Source: Cyanobacteria bacterium SBLK
GTDB taxonomy: Bacteria > Cyanobacteriota > Cyanobacteriia > Cyanobacteriales > Spirulinaceae
Assembly: GCA_017746715.1 (NCBI GenBank)
Contig: JAGHZQ010000091.1
Span: forward strand, 1-54,206
Direction of reading: 5' to 3'
Length of the DNA: 54,206 nt
Shown one piece after another: positions 8,686 to 18,593 of this stretch. The notes under the pieces were generated by a model. The model was not told the origin of the DNA and searched no databases. It saw only the letters and a program-made list of their open reading frames with translations. Numbering within the stretch: the first letter of the stretch is position 1; every line of letters begins with the position of its first letter. The translations under genes were made by a program, and so were the position numbers.

Positions 8686-11202
8686 ATGTTTAGTAAGCAG
8701 GATTCTTTGGCGCATTCCCGAGCTATTAAAATAGTCAGTATCGTTTGGTTTATTTCTGTCGTTTGCGATCGCCTTTGGATTGCCTTAGATCGAACAATTC
8801 CTGCATGGGATCAAAGCAATCATTTAACGGGTTCTCTCAACTATCTTCATGCTTTACAAAATATTCGTTTTTTTGACGGAGAATGGTGGAATTATTTCTG
8901 GAGCCTGACCAATAAATATCCTCCTTTAACCTATATTTTAACTGCTCCCTTTCAACAAATTTTCGGACGAGGTGCAGACCAAGCATTACTTGTTAACTTG
9001 TTTTATAACGGAATTATTCTGCTCTCGGTTTATTATCTCGGCAAGCAATTATTTAATCCTTTAACGGGGGTTTATGCTGCCACTTTTTGCATCGTTATGC
9101 CAGAACTTTATCGCTGGAGATTGCAATATCTTTTAGACATTCCCGTTACGGCTTTAACAGTTGCCTGTTTTTGCTGTTTAACTCTTTGGTGTCAGCAAAA
9201 AACTCGCAAACAAAGTTGGTTGTGGAGTCTCATTTTAGGGTTTATTTTAGGTTTGGGATTGATGACCAAACAAAATATTCTCTTTTTTCTCTTCTTCCCA
9301 GTTTTATTTTTAGGTTGTCGTTATCTCTGGCAGAGAAAATGGGAAAAAATTGCTCAATTAATCGGGAGCTTTCTTTTTTCAATATTACTTTGGGGAAAAT
9401 GGTATCGCACCAATTTTATATATTTATTTAGTACTTCCCAAAATGCCAACGCCATTCCAGCTTCGAGTGAAGGCGATCCAACTCTAAACACCCTCGATGC
9501 GTGGTTATTTTATTGGGATTTAATGCCGCGATCGCTCTCTTGGGTTCTCATCCTCATTCCTCTCGTTGGCTTGCTTTTACACCTTTTGCGAAAATTCTTT
9601 AAATCTTCCCCAACTTCCGACTTCCAGCTTCCGACTTCTTCAATTGCATGGCTAGCACTATACTTTTTTGGATCTTATTTAATTTGTTCGGCAATTTACA
9701 ATAAAGATCCCCGCTTTATCATGCCCTATTTACCTGTTCTCGCTGTCTTTCTAGCCTATTGTTTGACTTTATGGCGAGGAAAATGGAAATTTATGCGTTG
9801 GGTAACAATTGGATTAGCATTTTGCTTAATGTTGGTGAAAATATTTCCCATTCCGGGATTGACCTTCATTGCTGACATATTAAGTCCTAGTCCTCCTTTT
9901 CAAACCTATTTAGGCGATCGCTATCCCCATCAAGAAATTATCGCTGAAATCATACAAACCGAACCTTATCTTACTGCGACAGTTGGAACGATTCCCAGTA
10001 CGGAAAGCATCAATCATAATAATATTAATTATGTGGGGGCGCTGGCTGATTTTCAGGTATACGGACGAGAAACTGGATCGCGAGAAGAACACCTGCAACA
10101 AGATGCGCGATCGCTGAATTGGTTTGTCACCCAAACAGGAGATAATGGCTTAACCAAAGATAGGCAACTTGCACTCGCTCAAAGTTTGCCGGATCGTCCC
10201 GATTTTAACTTACAAAAAGAATGGCAGCTTCCCAATGGCGAAACCCTGTCTCTGTATCACCGGAAGAATCCTCCCGTTATTGTTGAAGCGATCGCCTCCC
10301 CAAGATCGCAAGTTCAACTCGATCGCCTTCTCATCCCTTCGGAAAGTCCTCCCGGTATTCCCATTCCCATAACCTACGAATGGTCGGGATCTTGGCGAGA
10401 ACTCCAACAAGGTTTACTTTTATTAAAATGGCATTCTGTAACGGGAGAAAATGATTCATTTTGGTTGCACGATCGCGGTATTGGCATGGGATTATTACAC
10501 CGTCAACCCAATACCAAAGATTCGGATTCTTTTCGAATTATCGAACAAACGGCAATGCTTCCCCCTGCATCAATCGTGCCTCAAAACTATACCCTCGACG
10601 CCATTTATTTAAACCGAGAGACGGGAGAAACTTATCCTATTTCCATTCCCCCCATTACTATCGAAATTAATCCGAATGCCGAGCCTTCTCCCGCTCCCGA
10701 GTTAGATTTCGTGACTCAATTGCGAACTTTGGCTTTAGAATTGCCGAAAGGAATTGAAGGCTTAGATCCCATTTTCGAACAAATCGGACGATTCAACCAA
10801 TACGATCCCCAACAAGACTATTTAGTACAAGCTGAAAAAACTTTGGAATATCGTTTAAATGAAGAAACAACGGTTTGCGAATCTATTTCGAACTGTCCTT
10901 TTCCTACACCCTTAAATTTAACGTATGGGTTGGCTTTAGCGCGAGCCTTGCAAGAAGATGCACCCGGTACATTAGAAGCCATGCAAACGGCAGCCAATCT
11001 CGATCCAAATAATCCTTTTGCTCATGCTTATACTGCCTTCGTTCACCTCTACCAATTCCATCCCAAAGCGGCTGAGACAGCTTTAAAGCCCGCTCTCGAA
11101 CTCCAACCCGATCTCCTCGAATTTCAGGTCTTATATGGCATTTCTGCCCTGTTGCAAGGGAGGGCGATCGAAGCATGGAAAGTTCTCAAACCTTTAGTTT
11201 GA
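8686..11202 (+). CDS. GT-C (PMT/ArnT-like) glycosyltransferase with C-terminal TPRs
   Basis: 838 residues. The first 400 are polytopic, with about ten hydrophobic segments. An acidic site occurs in the first outer loop (IPAWDQSNHL), as in family 39-like transferases that use polyprenyl-phosphate sugars. A soluble central region of about 300 residues follows, then about three TPR-like units at 740-838 (LALARALQED, NNPFAHAYTAF, LLEFQVLYGI). The role is probably transfer of a sugar to a lipid or protein at the outer face of the membrane. The TPR tail is not usual for ArnT-type enzymes and may bind a partner. Confidence 0.75.
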   Translation: MFSKQDSLAHSRAIKIVSIVWFISVVCDRLWIALDRTIPAWDQSNHLTGSLNYLHALQNIRFFDGEWWNYFWSLTNKYPPLTYILTAPFQQIFGRGADQALLVNLFYNGIILLSVYYLGKQLFNPLTGVYAATFCIVMPELYRWRLQYLLDIPVTALTVACFCCLTLWCQQKTRKQSWLWSLILGFILGLGLMTKQNILFFLFFPVLFLGCRYLWQRKWEKIAQLIGSFLFSILLWGKWYRTNFIYLFSTSQNANAIPASSEGDPTLNTLDAWLFYWDLMPRSLSWVLILIPLVGLLLHLLRKFFKSSPTSDFQLPTSSIAWLALYFFGSYLICSAIYNKDPRFIMPYLPVLAVFLAYCLTLWRGKWKFMRWVTIGLAFCLMLVKIFPIPGLTFIADILSPSPPFQTYLGDRYPHQEIIAEIIQTEPYLTATVGTIPSTESINHNNINYVGALADFQVYGRETGSREEHLQQDARSLNWFVTQTGDNGLTKDRQLALAQSLPDRPDFNLQKEWQLPNGETLSLYHRKNPPVIVEAIASPRSQVQLDRLLIPSESPPGIPIPITYEWSGSWRELQQGLLLLKWHSVTGENDSFWLHDRGIGMGLLHRQPNTKDSDSFRIIEQTAMLPPASIVPQNYTLDAIYLNRETGETYPISIPPITIEINPNAEPSPAPELDFVTQLRTLALELPKGIEGLDPIFEQIGRFNQYDPQQDYLVQAEKTLEYRLNEETTVCESISNCPFPTPLNLTYGLALARALQEDAPGTLEAMQTAANLDPNNPFAHAYTAFVHLYQFHPKAAETALKPALELQPDLLEFQVLYGISALLQGRAIEAWKVLKPLV

Positions 11203-11271
11203 GCGATCGCCTTGCATGGTGTTGCACTACATTACTAAAATATATGCAGTTCGAGTTATGGTGCAATCGCT

Positions 11272-11904
11272 ATGTCGTTTGGAGATTACAGGCAATATTC
11301 GACGACTCAACTGAAAGCGATTTTTCAAATACAAATCGCGATCGACCGAGATTTGTTTCCCGATTTTCAGCCAACCGGACAATCTTACTCTCGGTTGCAA
11401 GCAACAGTAGAAAAGATGGAATCTCGGATTAACTTTTCTTCGGCAGATAATGAGGCAACCCGCAATAGTCTTTTAGTTTCCCATATTTTGTGGGAGGCTT
11501 GCGATACCTATAATCTTGGAATTTTCTTTGAACCATCCGTAGAGGTAAAGCTAAAAGAAAAGTCAGATTTACCCCATCTTCTTAATGGTAAATACGATTG
11601 CGCGATCGCTCTCGACAATCTTGATTTTACCGCGCCAATTATTGCAGTAGTTGAAGTTAAAAAAAGCAGCTTATCGGCGGGTTTAGGGCAATGTGTAGCC
11701 GAAATGTATGCGACATTAAAACAATTCGAGCAGGATAAAGTTTATGGCATCATTACCGATGGGGAAGTCTGGTCATTTTTGCGGCTTTGGAAGGGAATTC
11801 TCGCCGCTCATAAAAGCCGCTATCATATCAATAATGTTGCCGATATTATCGATCGCATTGGTTATATTGCCGAGCAGTTTAAACAGGAAGAGATTGTAAA
11901 ATAA
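11272..11904 (+). CDS. conserved protein with PD-(D/E)XK nuclease-like core
   Basis: 210 residues, soluble. A nuclease-like core is suggested by KYDCAI (Asp at about 110) and AVVEVKK (ExK at about 126-128), followed by a helix SAGLGQCVAEMYATL and a strand KVYGIITDGEVWSFLRL, the order seen in PD-(D/E)XK proteins. Many cyanobacterial genomes carry such stand-alone proteins of unknown role. The gene lies between a glycosyltransferase and a convergent kinase gene, so context does not help. Confidence 0.65.
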   Translation: MSFGDYRQYSTTQLKAIFQIQIAIDRDLFPDFQPTGQSYSRLQATVEKMESRINFSSADNEATRNSLLVSHILWEACDTYNLGIFFEPSVEVKLKEKSDLPHLLNGKYDCAIALDNLDFTAPIIAVVEVKKSSLSAGLGQCVAEMYATLKQFEQDKVYGIITDGEVWSFLRLWKGILAAHKSRYHINNVADIIDRIGYIAEQFKQEEIVK

Positions 11905-11977
11905 GAAGGCAGAGCGATCGGTGCAATTTCTCATGAACTCGAGCGATCGCCCTTTGTCCGACAAAGTCAGAGAAAAT

Positions 11978-14935
11978 CTACCCCCCATTCTCATCAATTC
12001 TTGCAGTTTGCCAGCGCTTGCGGGTTAAAAAGAGTACAAGGCATAAAATGGCAAATAAGTGACCGATGGTTCGCGGCTCCGGGATTCCTTTTGACGTTGA
12101 ATTTTGGCGTTTGAAGACATTGGTGGAATCGTCGGGAGCGACCCGAGCTTCGTCAGAAACGGCAACAAACGCCGTATATTTGGATAACAGGCGATAATTG
12201 AGTGCTGTCTCCGTGACAGCTTGGACTCCTTCGGGATTTTCCCGTCCGTATATTTGATTCATTAAATCTTCGATTCGCGATCGCCCCCATAACTGCGCGA
12301 TCGCTCCATTGCCGCTCACTTGTTCGAAGTTGACATTTAAAATTTTGGTGTAACGCCGTCCCCCCGCAAGAGTCCCGGAAATCTCTAGTTTTCCGCTCCG
12401 GCGATCGCCCTTGCGTCCGTGCAATACTAAAGGTTGATGGGCAAATAAATCTGGCACTTTTCGGGGATAAATGTCTGGGGCTTCCCCCTCGCCGAGCCAT
12501 TTAAGTTCAATATTGGTCAGCACCGGATTATTGATTTCTCGGAAGAATTTTTCTGCCACTCCCGCAGCATTCGCCCGAGGCGGTACCACCGTCACGGTCC
12601 CTCGTCCCACATCTGCAAGGCGATCGAGCAAAAAACGGTTGGTGGAACGACCGACTCCAAAACCATAGAGGCGATTGCCTCGTTGCAAGCGATCGCGCAC
12701 CTCTGCGATAATCTGTTCGTCATTGCCAATCAAACCGTCCGTCAAAAGGACAATACTCCGCAAGCGTCCGTCAGTCACCGCCGGAAAATTCAGCACGGTA
12801 TTAATGCCACTCATAAATTCCGTACCGCCAGTTGCTTGTAGGGTGTTGATATAAGCTAGAGCGCGGGAGCGGTTGCCAAAAGTATTCCTGAGAGGTTGCT
12901 CCGAAAGCGTGCTGGCAGTATTGGCAAAGTTAGCGATCGCGAAAGTATCGTCTTGATTCAAACCGCTAATAAACTGGCGCATCAATTCTTTAGATTGTGC
13001 CATCGGCGCTCCCGATTGCGATCCGGAAGTATCGATTAAAAAGACGACATCTTTGGGGACGATTTCCTCGGGCTTATATTCCACCGCAGGAATCAAATAG
13101 GTGGCAAAATGACCACCCTGCTGGTTGGATTGCGTGAGGATCGTGGCTTGGGTTTCCGCACCCATCACCTGATAGCGCAAAATGAGATCTTGGTTGGGAA
13201 TGATTTCAAGATCCGCCAGTTGCACCAGGGTGCGATCGCCGCTATTTTGAATCGCGACTTGATGAGACGGCGATCGCACCTGGGAAATCTCCACCCCCGC
13301 ATCGATGTCCACCGTAACGTTAATATCGCGACCGGAGCGAGTCTCTGGCATTAAAGAAGAAGCCCAAGCCGCATTAGGCTCGTTTTGCCCTCCCGTTGGC
13401 GTACCGGGCGTATAACGCGATGCCACTACCAAGGGAAACACAAATTCATAATCGCTACCCACAAATTCGAGGCTGTTGGTATAGCGAATGACCACATCAA
13501 TTTTTTCTCCCGGTTTGATATTGGCCAGAGATTGGCTGAAAATATTGGGGCGCTTTTGTTCTAATAATCCTGCGGTTTTGCCTTCTTGTTTGGCTTTCTC
13601 ATAAATTTTCTTGGCTTCCTCGCGTTTTTTGATATTGCCGCGAATGACGCGATCGCCGATGCGGATTTCCATTTCATCGACCGCAGCATCATCGGGCAGA
13701 GGAAACTCATAAACGGCTTCTAAGGGGGTCTGATAGGGATTGGTAAAAGTTTGCTTCACCTCCACCCGAGACAGATTGCCAGCAATTTTCGCCGCGACTT
13801 CCGTATGTTCGAGGGGAAAATCCCGCACTTCCCCATCGTCCCCGCGACTGTATAAGCCCCCGATATCTGGAGGAGATTGAACAACACGATCGGCTGTTGT
13901 TCTTAACGGTGCTTTGGGGGTAAAAACTGAAACCAGGGGGGATACGATACCCGCTAATGTCAAAACTGCCACCGTCCCACCGACCAGCCAAATTTTCTGC
14001 GATCGCCATGCTTTAAAGGGTTTTGCCTGTAAATCTTGGAGAACTTCTGTCGCCGATTGATAGCGTTGATTGGTTGCCCCCTCGAGCATTTTATCGATAA
14101 TTTTCCCCAGTTTTTCGCTAACGGGTTTGTCCAAATAATGCCGCCACTGCCATGTATTTTCGCCACTATCGAAGAGATCGAAAGGCGGCATTTGGGTGAG
14201 TAAATGAATGCAGGTTACGCCCAAACTGTAGAGATCGCTGGCAAAAATGGCTTTTCCTCGCACCTGTTCCGGGGCAGTATAAGCCGCAGAACCGATAACC
14301 GTCCCCGTTTTTCCCAGGGCGGTATCCGTGACTACTTTTGCTGCGCCGAAATCCACCAAAATTAAAACGCGATCGCTTTGACGGCGAATAATATTTTCAG
14401 GTTTGACATCCCGGTGAATGACTCGGCGATCGTGGATGAATTGCAGCACGGGCAATATATCCAGCAAGAGTTGCCGCACTTTTTGTTCGTCCCACCGTCC
14501 CTCTAGAGATAGCTCTCGGGATAAATTAACGCCGCTAATAAACTCCTGTACGAGGTATTGACCGTTTGCATCGGTAAAATAGTCTAAAAGTTCGGGAATT
14601 TGGGGATGAGAGCCGAGTTTGTACAAGCGTTTTGCTTCTTGATGAAATAACTCGGCGGCTTTTTTGGTCTTGTTGCTTCCTTGCACCCAAAACTGTTTAA
14701 TGGCACAGTCGGGTTGGAATGGCTTCGACTCGTCAATTCCCTGAAACGTTCTGCCAAAACCCCCTTGTCCAATGGGTTTAAGGACGCGATAGCGGTTTTT
14801 CAGCAGTAAATTAGAGCCGCAACTGTTGCAAGTGTCGGCATTGTCGGGATTTTCCGGATGCTGGCAATCTCGATTAACGCAATAACAAACGCGATCGCTC
14901 TGGGTTGCGATCTTTTCGGGCTTCAATGAACTCAT
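11978..14935 (-). CDS. serine/threonine kinase fused to VIT and vWA domains, PEP-CTERM tail
   Basis: 985 residues. Order: N-terminal zinc ribbon (CYCVNRDC ... CNSCGS), kinase at about 48-300 with GQGGFG loop, AIKQF lysine, HRDVKPEN catalytic loop and DFGAAK, then a transmembrane helix at about 315-337, a VIT domain at about 365-500, and a vWA domain with the MIDAS motif DTSGS near 640. The C terminus reads IPEP, then a hydrophobic stretch and RKRW, the layout of a PEP-CTERM sorting signal. The kinase would be cytoplasmic and the VIT-vWA part outside, so an exosortase could in principle process the tail. All kinase catalytic motifs are intact. Substrates unknown. Confidence 0.88.
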   Translation of the reverse strand: MSSLKPEKIATQSDRVCYCVNRDCQHPENPDNADTCNSCGSNLLLKNRYRVLKPIGQGGFGRTFQGIDESKPFQPDCAIKQFWVQGSNKTKKAAELFHQEAKRLYKLGSHPQIPELLDYFTDANGQYLVQEFISGVNLSRELSLEGRWDEQKVRQLLLDILPVLQFIHDRRVIHRDVKPENIIRRQSDRVLILVDFGAAKVVTDTALGKTGTVIGSAAYTAPEQVRGKAIFASDLYSLGVTCIHLLTQMPPFDLFDSGENTWQWRHYLDKPVSEKLGKIIDKMLEGATNQRYQSATEVLQDLQAKPFKAWRSQKIWLVGGTVAVLTLAGIVSPLVSVFTPKAPLRTTADRVVQSPPDIGGLYSRGDDGEVRDFPLEHTEVAAKIAGNLSRVEVKQTFTNPYQTPLEAVYEFPLPDDAAVDEMEIRIGDRVIRGNIKKREEAKKIYEKAKQEGKTAGLLEQKRPNIFSQSLANIKPGEKIDVVIRYTNSLEFVGSDYEFVFPLVVASRYTPGTPTGGQNEPNAAWASSLMPETRSGRDINVTVDIDAGVEISQVRSPSHQVAIQNSGDRTLVQLADLEIIPNQDLILRYQVMGAETQATILTQSNQQGGHFATYLIPAVEYKPEEIVPKDVVFLIDTSGSQSGAPMAQSKELMRQFISGLNQDDTFAIANFANTASTLSEQPLRNTFGNRSRALAYINTLQATGGTEFMSGINTVLNFPAVTDGRLRSIVLLTDGLIGNDEQIIAEVRDRLQRGNRLYGFGVGRSTNRFLLDRLADVGRGTVTVVPPRANAAGVAEKFFREINNPVLTNIELKWLGEGEAPDIYPRKVPDLFAHQPLVLHGRKGDRRSGKLEISGTLAGGRRYTKILNVNFEQVSGNGAIAQLWGRSRIEDLMNQIYGRENPEGVQAVTETALNYRLLSKYTAFVAVSDEARVAPDDSTNVFKRQNSTSKGIPEPRTIGHLFAILCLVLFLTRKRWQTARIDENGG

Positions 14936-15065
14936 CGCAATCGTTCCTCCATCAAAGGGAAACTGTTGTCATTCCCTCGGGCAATTGCGACAATTTTTGG
15001 GAATGGGGGAAAATTTTGTTACAAAACTTTAAAGATCTCGGCTTGTTGGGGCGATCTCAGACTTC

Positions 15066-16079
15066 TTAGGGCGTAACGGCGAGCTTTTCTAAATCGAGAT
15101 TATTAGCACAGGGGCGATCGCTCTCAAAATCCCAGAGGTTGGCGAGGGTCGTGCGGGCAATTTCCGTCATGGCCTCTCGGGTGAAAAAGGCTTGATGTCC
15201 GGTAATGAGCACGTTAGGAAAACTCAATAAACGCCCGAAGTCGTCATCTTGAATCACCGCATCAGAGAGGTCCTCAAAAAATAACTTGTCTTCTTCTTCG
15301 TATACGTCAATGCCCAAATAACCGATCTGCTCGGATTTTAAGCCGCGAATGACCGCTTGAGTATCGATTAACCCCCCCCGACTGGTGTTAATGAGCATCG
15401 CTCCTTTTTTCATGCAGGCGATCGCGCGATCGCCGATGATGTGATATGTGGAGGGTAAAAGGGGACAGTGCAAAGTAATAATATCGGCTTTAGCGATCGC
15501 CGTTTCGAGGGGCAGGTATTCCATCCCCAAAGCCAGACAATCGGGATTTTCAAAGACATCGTAACCCACCAAATGACAGCCGAAAGCGTGGAGGAGTTTG
15601 GCGACTAAAGCACCAATTTTGCCAGTGCCAATGACCGCAACGACGCGATCTCGCATATCAAACCCCAACATCCCAGAAAGGGCAAAATTTCCCTCTCTAA
15701 CGCGATTGTAGGCGCGGTAAATGCGACGGTTCAAGGCGAGCATCATACTGATAGTATGTTCGGCCACGGCATGGGGAGAATAGGCGGGAACTCGCGTGAC
15801 AGTGAAGCCTAAATCCTTGGCGATGGCTAGATCGACATTATTATAACCCGCACAGCGCAGGGCAATTAAACGAGTTTTCCCTGCCGATAGCGTGAGGAGA
15901 GTTGCCGCATCTAACTTATCGTTAACAAAGACGCAAACCGCCGCAAACTCTCGGGCGAGGGGGGCGGTTTCTCGATTGAGGGCGGCTTCTAAAAATATTA
16001 GTTCGTGCTGTCCGTCGCGGTTGGCGGCTTCAAAGAACTCGCGATCGTAGGGTTTGGTACTGAAAATGGCAACGCGCAT
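15066..16079 (-). CDS. ddh: D-lactate dehydrogenase / 2-hydroxyacid dehydrogenase
   Basis: 337 residues. NAD-binding GTGKIG at about 152-157 is followed by an Asp-ending strand (GYDVF). The catalytic Arg lies in NTSRGG, Glu in DVYEEED and His in ITGHQAF, the Arg-Glu-His set of D-2-hydroxyacid dehydrogenases. The N terminus (MRVAIFSTKPYDREFF) is characteristic of the LdhA/Ddh branch, which reduces pyruvate to D-lactate. It lies 16 bp downstream of mraY on the same strand, so the two may be cotranscribed. Confidence 0.9.
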   Translation of the reverse strand: MRVAIFSTKPYDREFFEAANRDGQHELIFLEAALNRETAPLAREFAAVCVFVNDKLDAATLLTLSAGKTRLIALRCAGYNNVDLAIAKDLGFTVTRVPAYSPHAVAEHTISMMLALNRRIYRAYNRVREGNFALSGMLGFDMRDRVVAVIGTGKIGALVAKLLHAFGCHLVGYDVFENPDCLALGMEYLPLETAIAKADIITLHCPLLPSTYHIIGDRAIACMKKGAMLINTSRGGLIDTQAVIRGLKSEQIGYLGIDVYEEEDKLFFEDLSDAVIQDDDFGRLLSFPNVLITGHQAFFTREAMTEIARTTLANLWDFESDRPCANNLDLEKLAVTP

Positions 16080-16095
16080 GATAAAACGTCTTTTC

Positions 16096-17193
16096 TTAAA
16101 TCGAGAGAATCAAAGCCAAGAGAATCAAACCAAAATTAAATAAGTAAAATGCGCCAACAATTTGCGTCTCCGACCAGCCGCTTAACTCTAAATGATGGTG
16201 AAATGGTGCCATTTTTAACAAGCGCTTGCCAACGCCATTGGGGCTTTTTGTCGCTTTGTAATAACTGACTTGTGCCAAAACAGAAAGAGATTCGACAAAA
16301 AATAAACCACTAACGACAAATAAACCCCAAAGATTCCCCGAAAGAATACCCGCACCCGCTAATGCACCGCCTAAAGCTAAGGATCCCGTGTCTCCCATGA
16401 AGACTTTTGCCGGGTTGCGATTGTGGAAAACAAAACCCAAACAACCGCCACTCAAACAGGTGCACAATATGGCTAAATCCGGCGCATTGGGTGCAATTAA
16501 AGCGGCTAAACCCAACAGGGCGATCGCGCAAGTTCCCCCGGCCAATCCATCTACGCCATCAGTAATATTGGTTGCATTACTTTCCGCCGCAAACACGAAA
16601 ACCGCTAAGAACCAAAAGAAAATTCCCAAGGGTAAAATAATCCCAAAAGGCAGGGCAACATTGGTTAAATTGCCGGGTTGGGTGAAGGAAACCCAAGCAC
16701 AGAAAACGATCGCGCCAATAAATTGTAAAATTAACTTTTGACGCGGGGTAATGCCTTTATTCGATTTGCGTTGCAGGATTTGCCAATCGTCGATCCAGCC
16801 GACAAAACCGTAGAATAGGGTAATTGCTCCCACGGCGATCGCATTAGCTGAAAAACCCGCCCAAATAACCCCCAAGATAACGGCAGCAGGAACGAAGAAT
16901 ATTCCCCCCATTGTTGGGGTGCCAGCTTTTTTTAAATGGCTTTGGGGTCCGTCTTCTTGAATGACTTGTCCGGCTTTTAAGCGGCGCAAAATAGGAATCA
17001 CCCAAAACCCCATTCCCGCACTAACGATGGCCGCGATCGCCAAGGGGATTAAAAAAGACGAGATTTGTCCGAACTGTTGCAAATTGCGATCGAAGACGAC
17101 AGCCGAACCCGCAAGCAAACAGGCTAATAAAATTAATAAATTCGTTCCTGAAGGCTTCTTTAATGCCGTTGGTAGAAATACTTTTGCTTCCAC
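16096..17193 (-). CDS. mraY: phospho-N-acetylmuramoyl-pentapeptide-transferase MraY
   Basis: 365 residues, about ten membrane helices. It transfers phospho-MurNAc-pentapeptide from UDP to undecaprenyl phosphate, making lipid I. Family signatures are present: HLKKAGTPTMGG, NATNITDGVDGLAGG, MGDTGSLALGG and the cytoplasmic loop APFHHHLELSGW. In this genome it stands apart from the usual mur cluster, next to a lactate dehydrogenase and a DUF3134 gene. Confidence 0.97.
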   Translation of the reverse strand: MEAKVFLPTALKKPSGTNLLILLACLLAGSAVVFDRNLQQFGQISSFLIPLAIAAIVSAGMGFWVIPILRRLKAGQVIQEDGPQSHLKKAGTPTMGGIFFVPAAVILGVIWAGFSANAIAVGAITLFYGFVGWIDDWQILQRKSNKGITPRQKLILQFIGAIVFCAWVSFTQPGNLTNVALPFGIILPLGIFFWFLAVFVFAAESNATNITDGVDGLAGGTCAIALLGLAALIAPNAPDLAILCTCLSGGCLGFVFHNRNPAKVFMGDTGSLALGGALAGAGILSGNLWGLFVVSGLFFVESLSVLAQVSYYKATKSPNGVGKRLLKMAPFHHHLELSGWSETQIVGAFYLFNFGLILLALILSI

Positions 17194-17229
17194 AATTCCT
17201 CACCCACTCTAAAAAATTGGTTTTAATCT

Positions 17230-17475
17230 TTAACCGTCGAGATCGTCTGGTTCATCAGCACTAAAATCGTCATCATCGTCATTATTATCAATCGACATGA
17301 GACCTTCGAGATCCGGATCTTCTTCATCGGGTAAACTCGCCTCTTGTGTTTCTCTAAGGATGAGGCGACCTTCCGATTGCAGCCAAGTCAACATGGAATC
17401 TTCTTGTTTGAGGGGGATAACCGCCGCTGGTTCGAAGCGCGGTTCTTGACGCAAAGCGGGATTGTAAACAGTCAT
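17230..17475 (-). CDS. DUF3134 family protein
   Basis: The frame is open upstream to 17655, but the start at 17475 is chosen because the protein then begins MTVYNPALRQEPRFEPAAVI, the family's normal N terminus. The 81 residues include the conserved IPLKQEDSMLTWL and GRLILRE segments and end in a very acidic tail (DNNDDDDDFSADEPDD). DUF3134 is a small cyanobacterial family of unknown function. The gene lies 36 bp upstream of mraY and is divergent from the fibrillin gene across a 78-bp gap. Confidence 0.85.
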   Translation of the reverse strand: MTVYNPALRQEPRFEPAAVIPLKQEDSMLTWLQSEGRLILRETQEASLPDEEDPDLEGLMSIDNNDDDDDFSADEPDDLDG

Positions 17476-17553
17476 GCTTGAAAAAACGTTAATCGTAAAC
17501 ATTTCGAGTGTACACTGAAATTTGGGACTTCTGTAGAGACAGAACCGGAAACA

Positions 17554-18144
17554 ATGGATAAGAAAACTGTATTGCTCGGGGCGCTTGCTGGCAAAAACCG
17601 GGGACTTCTTGCCAACGAACTCGATAAGATTGCGATTCTCGATGCGATCGCGCAATTAGAGGATGACAATCCCACGCCAAACCCCGTCGAAGCCTCCCAT
17701 TTACTCGAGGGAGATTGGCGTTTGCTTTACACAACCAGCCGCGAACTATTGGGATTGGATCGCTTTCCTCTCTTTCAACTGGGGCAAATCTATCAATGTC
17801 TGCGTCCGGAAGGTTCGCGGGTTTATAATATTGCAGAAGTCATCGGCGTACCATTTTTAGAGGGTTTGGTTTGCGTAACGGCAACTTTTTCTCCCGCTTC
17901 GGAACGTCGCGTCAATGTTAAATTCGATCGCTCGATTTTGGGGTTACAACGTTTTGTGAGCTATCAATCTCCCAAGGAAATTATTAAACGAATTGAATCC
18001 GGTCAAAAGTTTCTCCCCCTCGATTTTAATATTGCCAGTCGCGATCGCCAAGGTTGGATCGATATTACCTATCTCGATGATAATTTACGCATCAATCGCG
18101 GTAATGAAGGCAGCGTATTTATCTTAACGAAAGATAAAAATTAG
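17554..18144 (+). CDS. PAP/fibrillin family protein
   Basis: 196 residues matching the plastid-lipid-associated protein (fibrillin) domain. Conserved parts: LEGDWRLLYTTSRELL, FPLFQLGQIYQ, a central beta-rich region and the closing WIDITYLDDNLRINRGNEGSVFIL. Fibrillins are lipocalin-like proteins of thylakoids and plastoglobules that bind hydrophobic molecules. No signal peptide is seen, so it is probably cytoplasmic or thylakoid-peripheral. Confidence 0.88.
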   Translation: MDKKTVLLGALAGKNRGLLANELDKIAILDAIAQLEDDNPTPNPVEASHLLEGDWRLLYTTSRELLGLDRFPLFQLGQIYQCLRPEGSRVYNIAEVIGVPFLEGLVCVTATFSPASERRVNVKFDRSILGLQRFVSYQSPKEIIKRIESGQKFLPLDFNIASRDRQGWIDITYLDDNLRINRGNEGSVFILTKDKN

Positions 18145-18593
18145 TTGTTTGTTGTTTGTTGCTTGTACTGAGTTTTGCCGAAGTGTTTGTTTCTCTCCTC
18201 TTGGGAGGGGTTGAAGATGAGTTATTAATTTTCAGCGCTCGATCGCTCAACCAATTGAGAAACTGTAGGGAGCAGAGTGGAATAAAGAGAGGAATAGAAG
18301 CGATCGCTTTTTTCAATTCCCTTGATAATTCCAGTTATATCCGCATTCCCTTTTCTTGCACCCAAACCGTTCATCGCACATTCAATTTGCCTTGCACCTA
18401 CCTCTAAAGCTGCTCAAGAGTTAGCAACGGCAAAACCGAGAAATATCAACCCTCATTCTTTCAAGAAAGCTGGCAATTTCTAATTTTTGATGCTTGTTGA
18501 AACGAACGCCAGACATGAGTTCGCCATCTCGTCATGTTGTACAAAAATTAACATTTTTTGAGTTGACATTGTTTTTTTTGTGTGTATTCAAAG
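18145..18593. other. intergenic with a degraded dispersed repeat
   Basis: About 450 bp between convergent genes. At 18157-18190 the minus strand carries a reduced version (acacttcgg...ctcagtacaagcaac) of the dispersed repeat found intact at 23532 and 25283. A 12-bp palindrome AAGCGATCGCTT followed by Ts lies near 18299. No gene is recognised. Confidence 0.45.
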
